Assembly (NCBI GenBank): GCA_008501785.1
Contig: QQUD01000064.1
Coordinates: 1 to 5,802 of the forward strand
Source of the DNA: Chloroflexota bacterium
GTDB taxonomy: Bacteria; Chloroflexota; Anaerolineae; Promineifilales; Promineifilaceae
DNA: 5,802 bases
Direction: 5' to 3'
Part shown: positions 5,454-5,802 of the stretch, one piece after another
How the letters are laid out: each line of letters starts with the position of its first letter
How positions within the stretch are numbered: position 1 is the stretch's first letter
Notes under the pieces: model-generated
Databases searched by the model: none
What the model was told of the DNA's origin: nothing
The model's input: only the letters and a program-made list of their open reading frames with translations
Position numbers and translations under genes: made by a program

Positions 5454-5802
5454 TGGCGTTTAAATTAATCGTTTGATTCATTAATGCGCGTGTACCATAT
5501 TTGAGTTTTTTACGCCCTTCCATAGACATGGTACCCATATTTTCTAATCTTTCTGCTTCGGAATGGGCTTGATGAGCCAACTGTGTTTGCCCAGCTTGCA
5601 GCAACCGGGTGGTTAAATGTCTCATTCGTTTTGTAGCCACATCAAGCCGACCCGCATCTACTTCCTCCAGCACCTTCTCATTCATTTCATACATATTGAG
5701 TACGCGCACAGCCTCAACAATCTTTTCTGAAGGGGGTATTTGTTGTGGGTTGGTGAGTACGAACATTTCTTGGGTATGTTTAAATGTTCGTTCCTGTGTT
5801 CG
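5446..5802 (-). CDS. C-terminal part of a probable VWA-domain protein, 5' end cut by the window
   Basis: The frame is open to the right edge: 12 sense codons precede the first ATG (5766), which has no convincing Shine-Dalgarno. The 118 residues seen are therefore most likely the end of a longer protein. After a Pro-containing segment (PQQIPPSEKIVEAV) the rest is strongly helical and charged, with a tetratricopeptide-like character: VRVLNMYEMNEKVLEEVDAG, ATKRMRHLTTRLLQAGQTQL and a final EGRKKLKYGTRAL. This resembles the C-terminal helical tail that follows the VWA and Ig-like domains in Chloroflexota VWA proteins. The assignment is from memory of that tail and the FHA neighbour; no metal-binding VWA motif is visible because that part lies outside. 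If the ATG at 5766 were the true start, it would be a free 106-residue helical protein. Confidence 0.6.
   Translation of the reverse strand, partial: RTQERTFKHTQEMFVLTNPQQIPPSEKIVEAVRVLNMYEMNEKVLEEVDAGRLDVATKRMRHLTTRLLQAGQTQLAHQAHSEAERLENMGTMSMEGRKKLKYGTRALMNQTINLNAND

Overview
The window is a compact bacterial segment with mixed base composition. All six supportable genes lie on the minus strand and are read from the right edge towards the left. The gene set most resembles Chloroflexota (Anaerolineae or a relative): the tail of a von Willebrand A (VWA)-type protein followed by a zinc-ribbon/FHA protein, an orphan KdpE-like response regulator, a divergent RelA/SpoT homologue, and a DUF3179 lipoprotein with an extra N-terminal domain. 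That placement is inference from gene style and context; no rRNA or marker phylogeny is available here.

Layout in transcription order. At 5802-5446 is the 3' end of a gene whose start lies beyond the window, probably the C-terminal helical tail of a VWA-domain protein. It overlaps by 8 nt a 168-residue protein with a four-cysteine zinc ribbon and an FHA (phosphothreonine-binding) domain (5453-4947). A 79-residue protein of unknown function follows 42 nt later (4904-4665). A gap of about 147 nt then precedes an OmpR/PhoB-class response regulator (4517-3786). An AT-rich gap of 57 nt, holding a 9-bp inverted repeat, separates it from a 740-residue RelA/SpoT homologue (3728-1506). After an 84-nt gap with a strong Shine-Dalgarno sequence comes a DUF3179 lipoprotein gene (1421 to beyond position 1), which is open at the left edge.

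Functionally the window divides into a signalling pair (VWA tail and FHA, likely reading Ser/Thr phosphorylation), a stress/regulation pair (orphan response regulator and (p)ppGpp enzyme) and a surface lipoprotein. The most notable gene is the RelA/SpoT homologue. Its hydrolase residues are all present, but the nucleotide-binding and catalytic residues of the synthetase domain are replaced, so it reads as a (p)ppGpp hydrolase with a dead synthetase fold.

At the DNA level the octamer palindrome ACGGCCGT occurs four times in 5.8 kb. One copy is the exact centre of a 44-nt near-perfect palindrome inside the lipoprotein gene, beside a G-quadruplex-type G-run cluster. I see no tRNA, rRNA, CRISPR array, transposase or phage gene, and no stretch over 300 bases lacks a gene.
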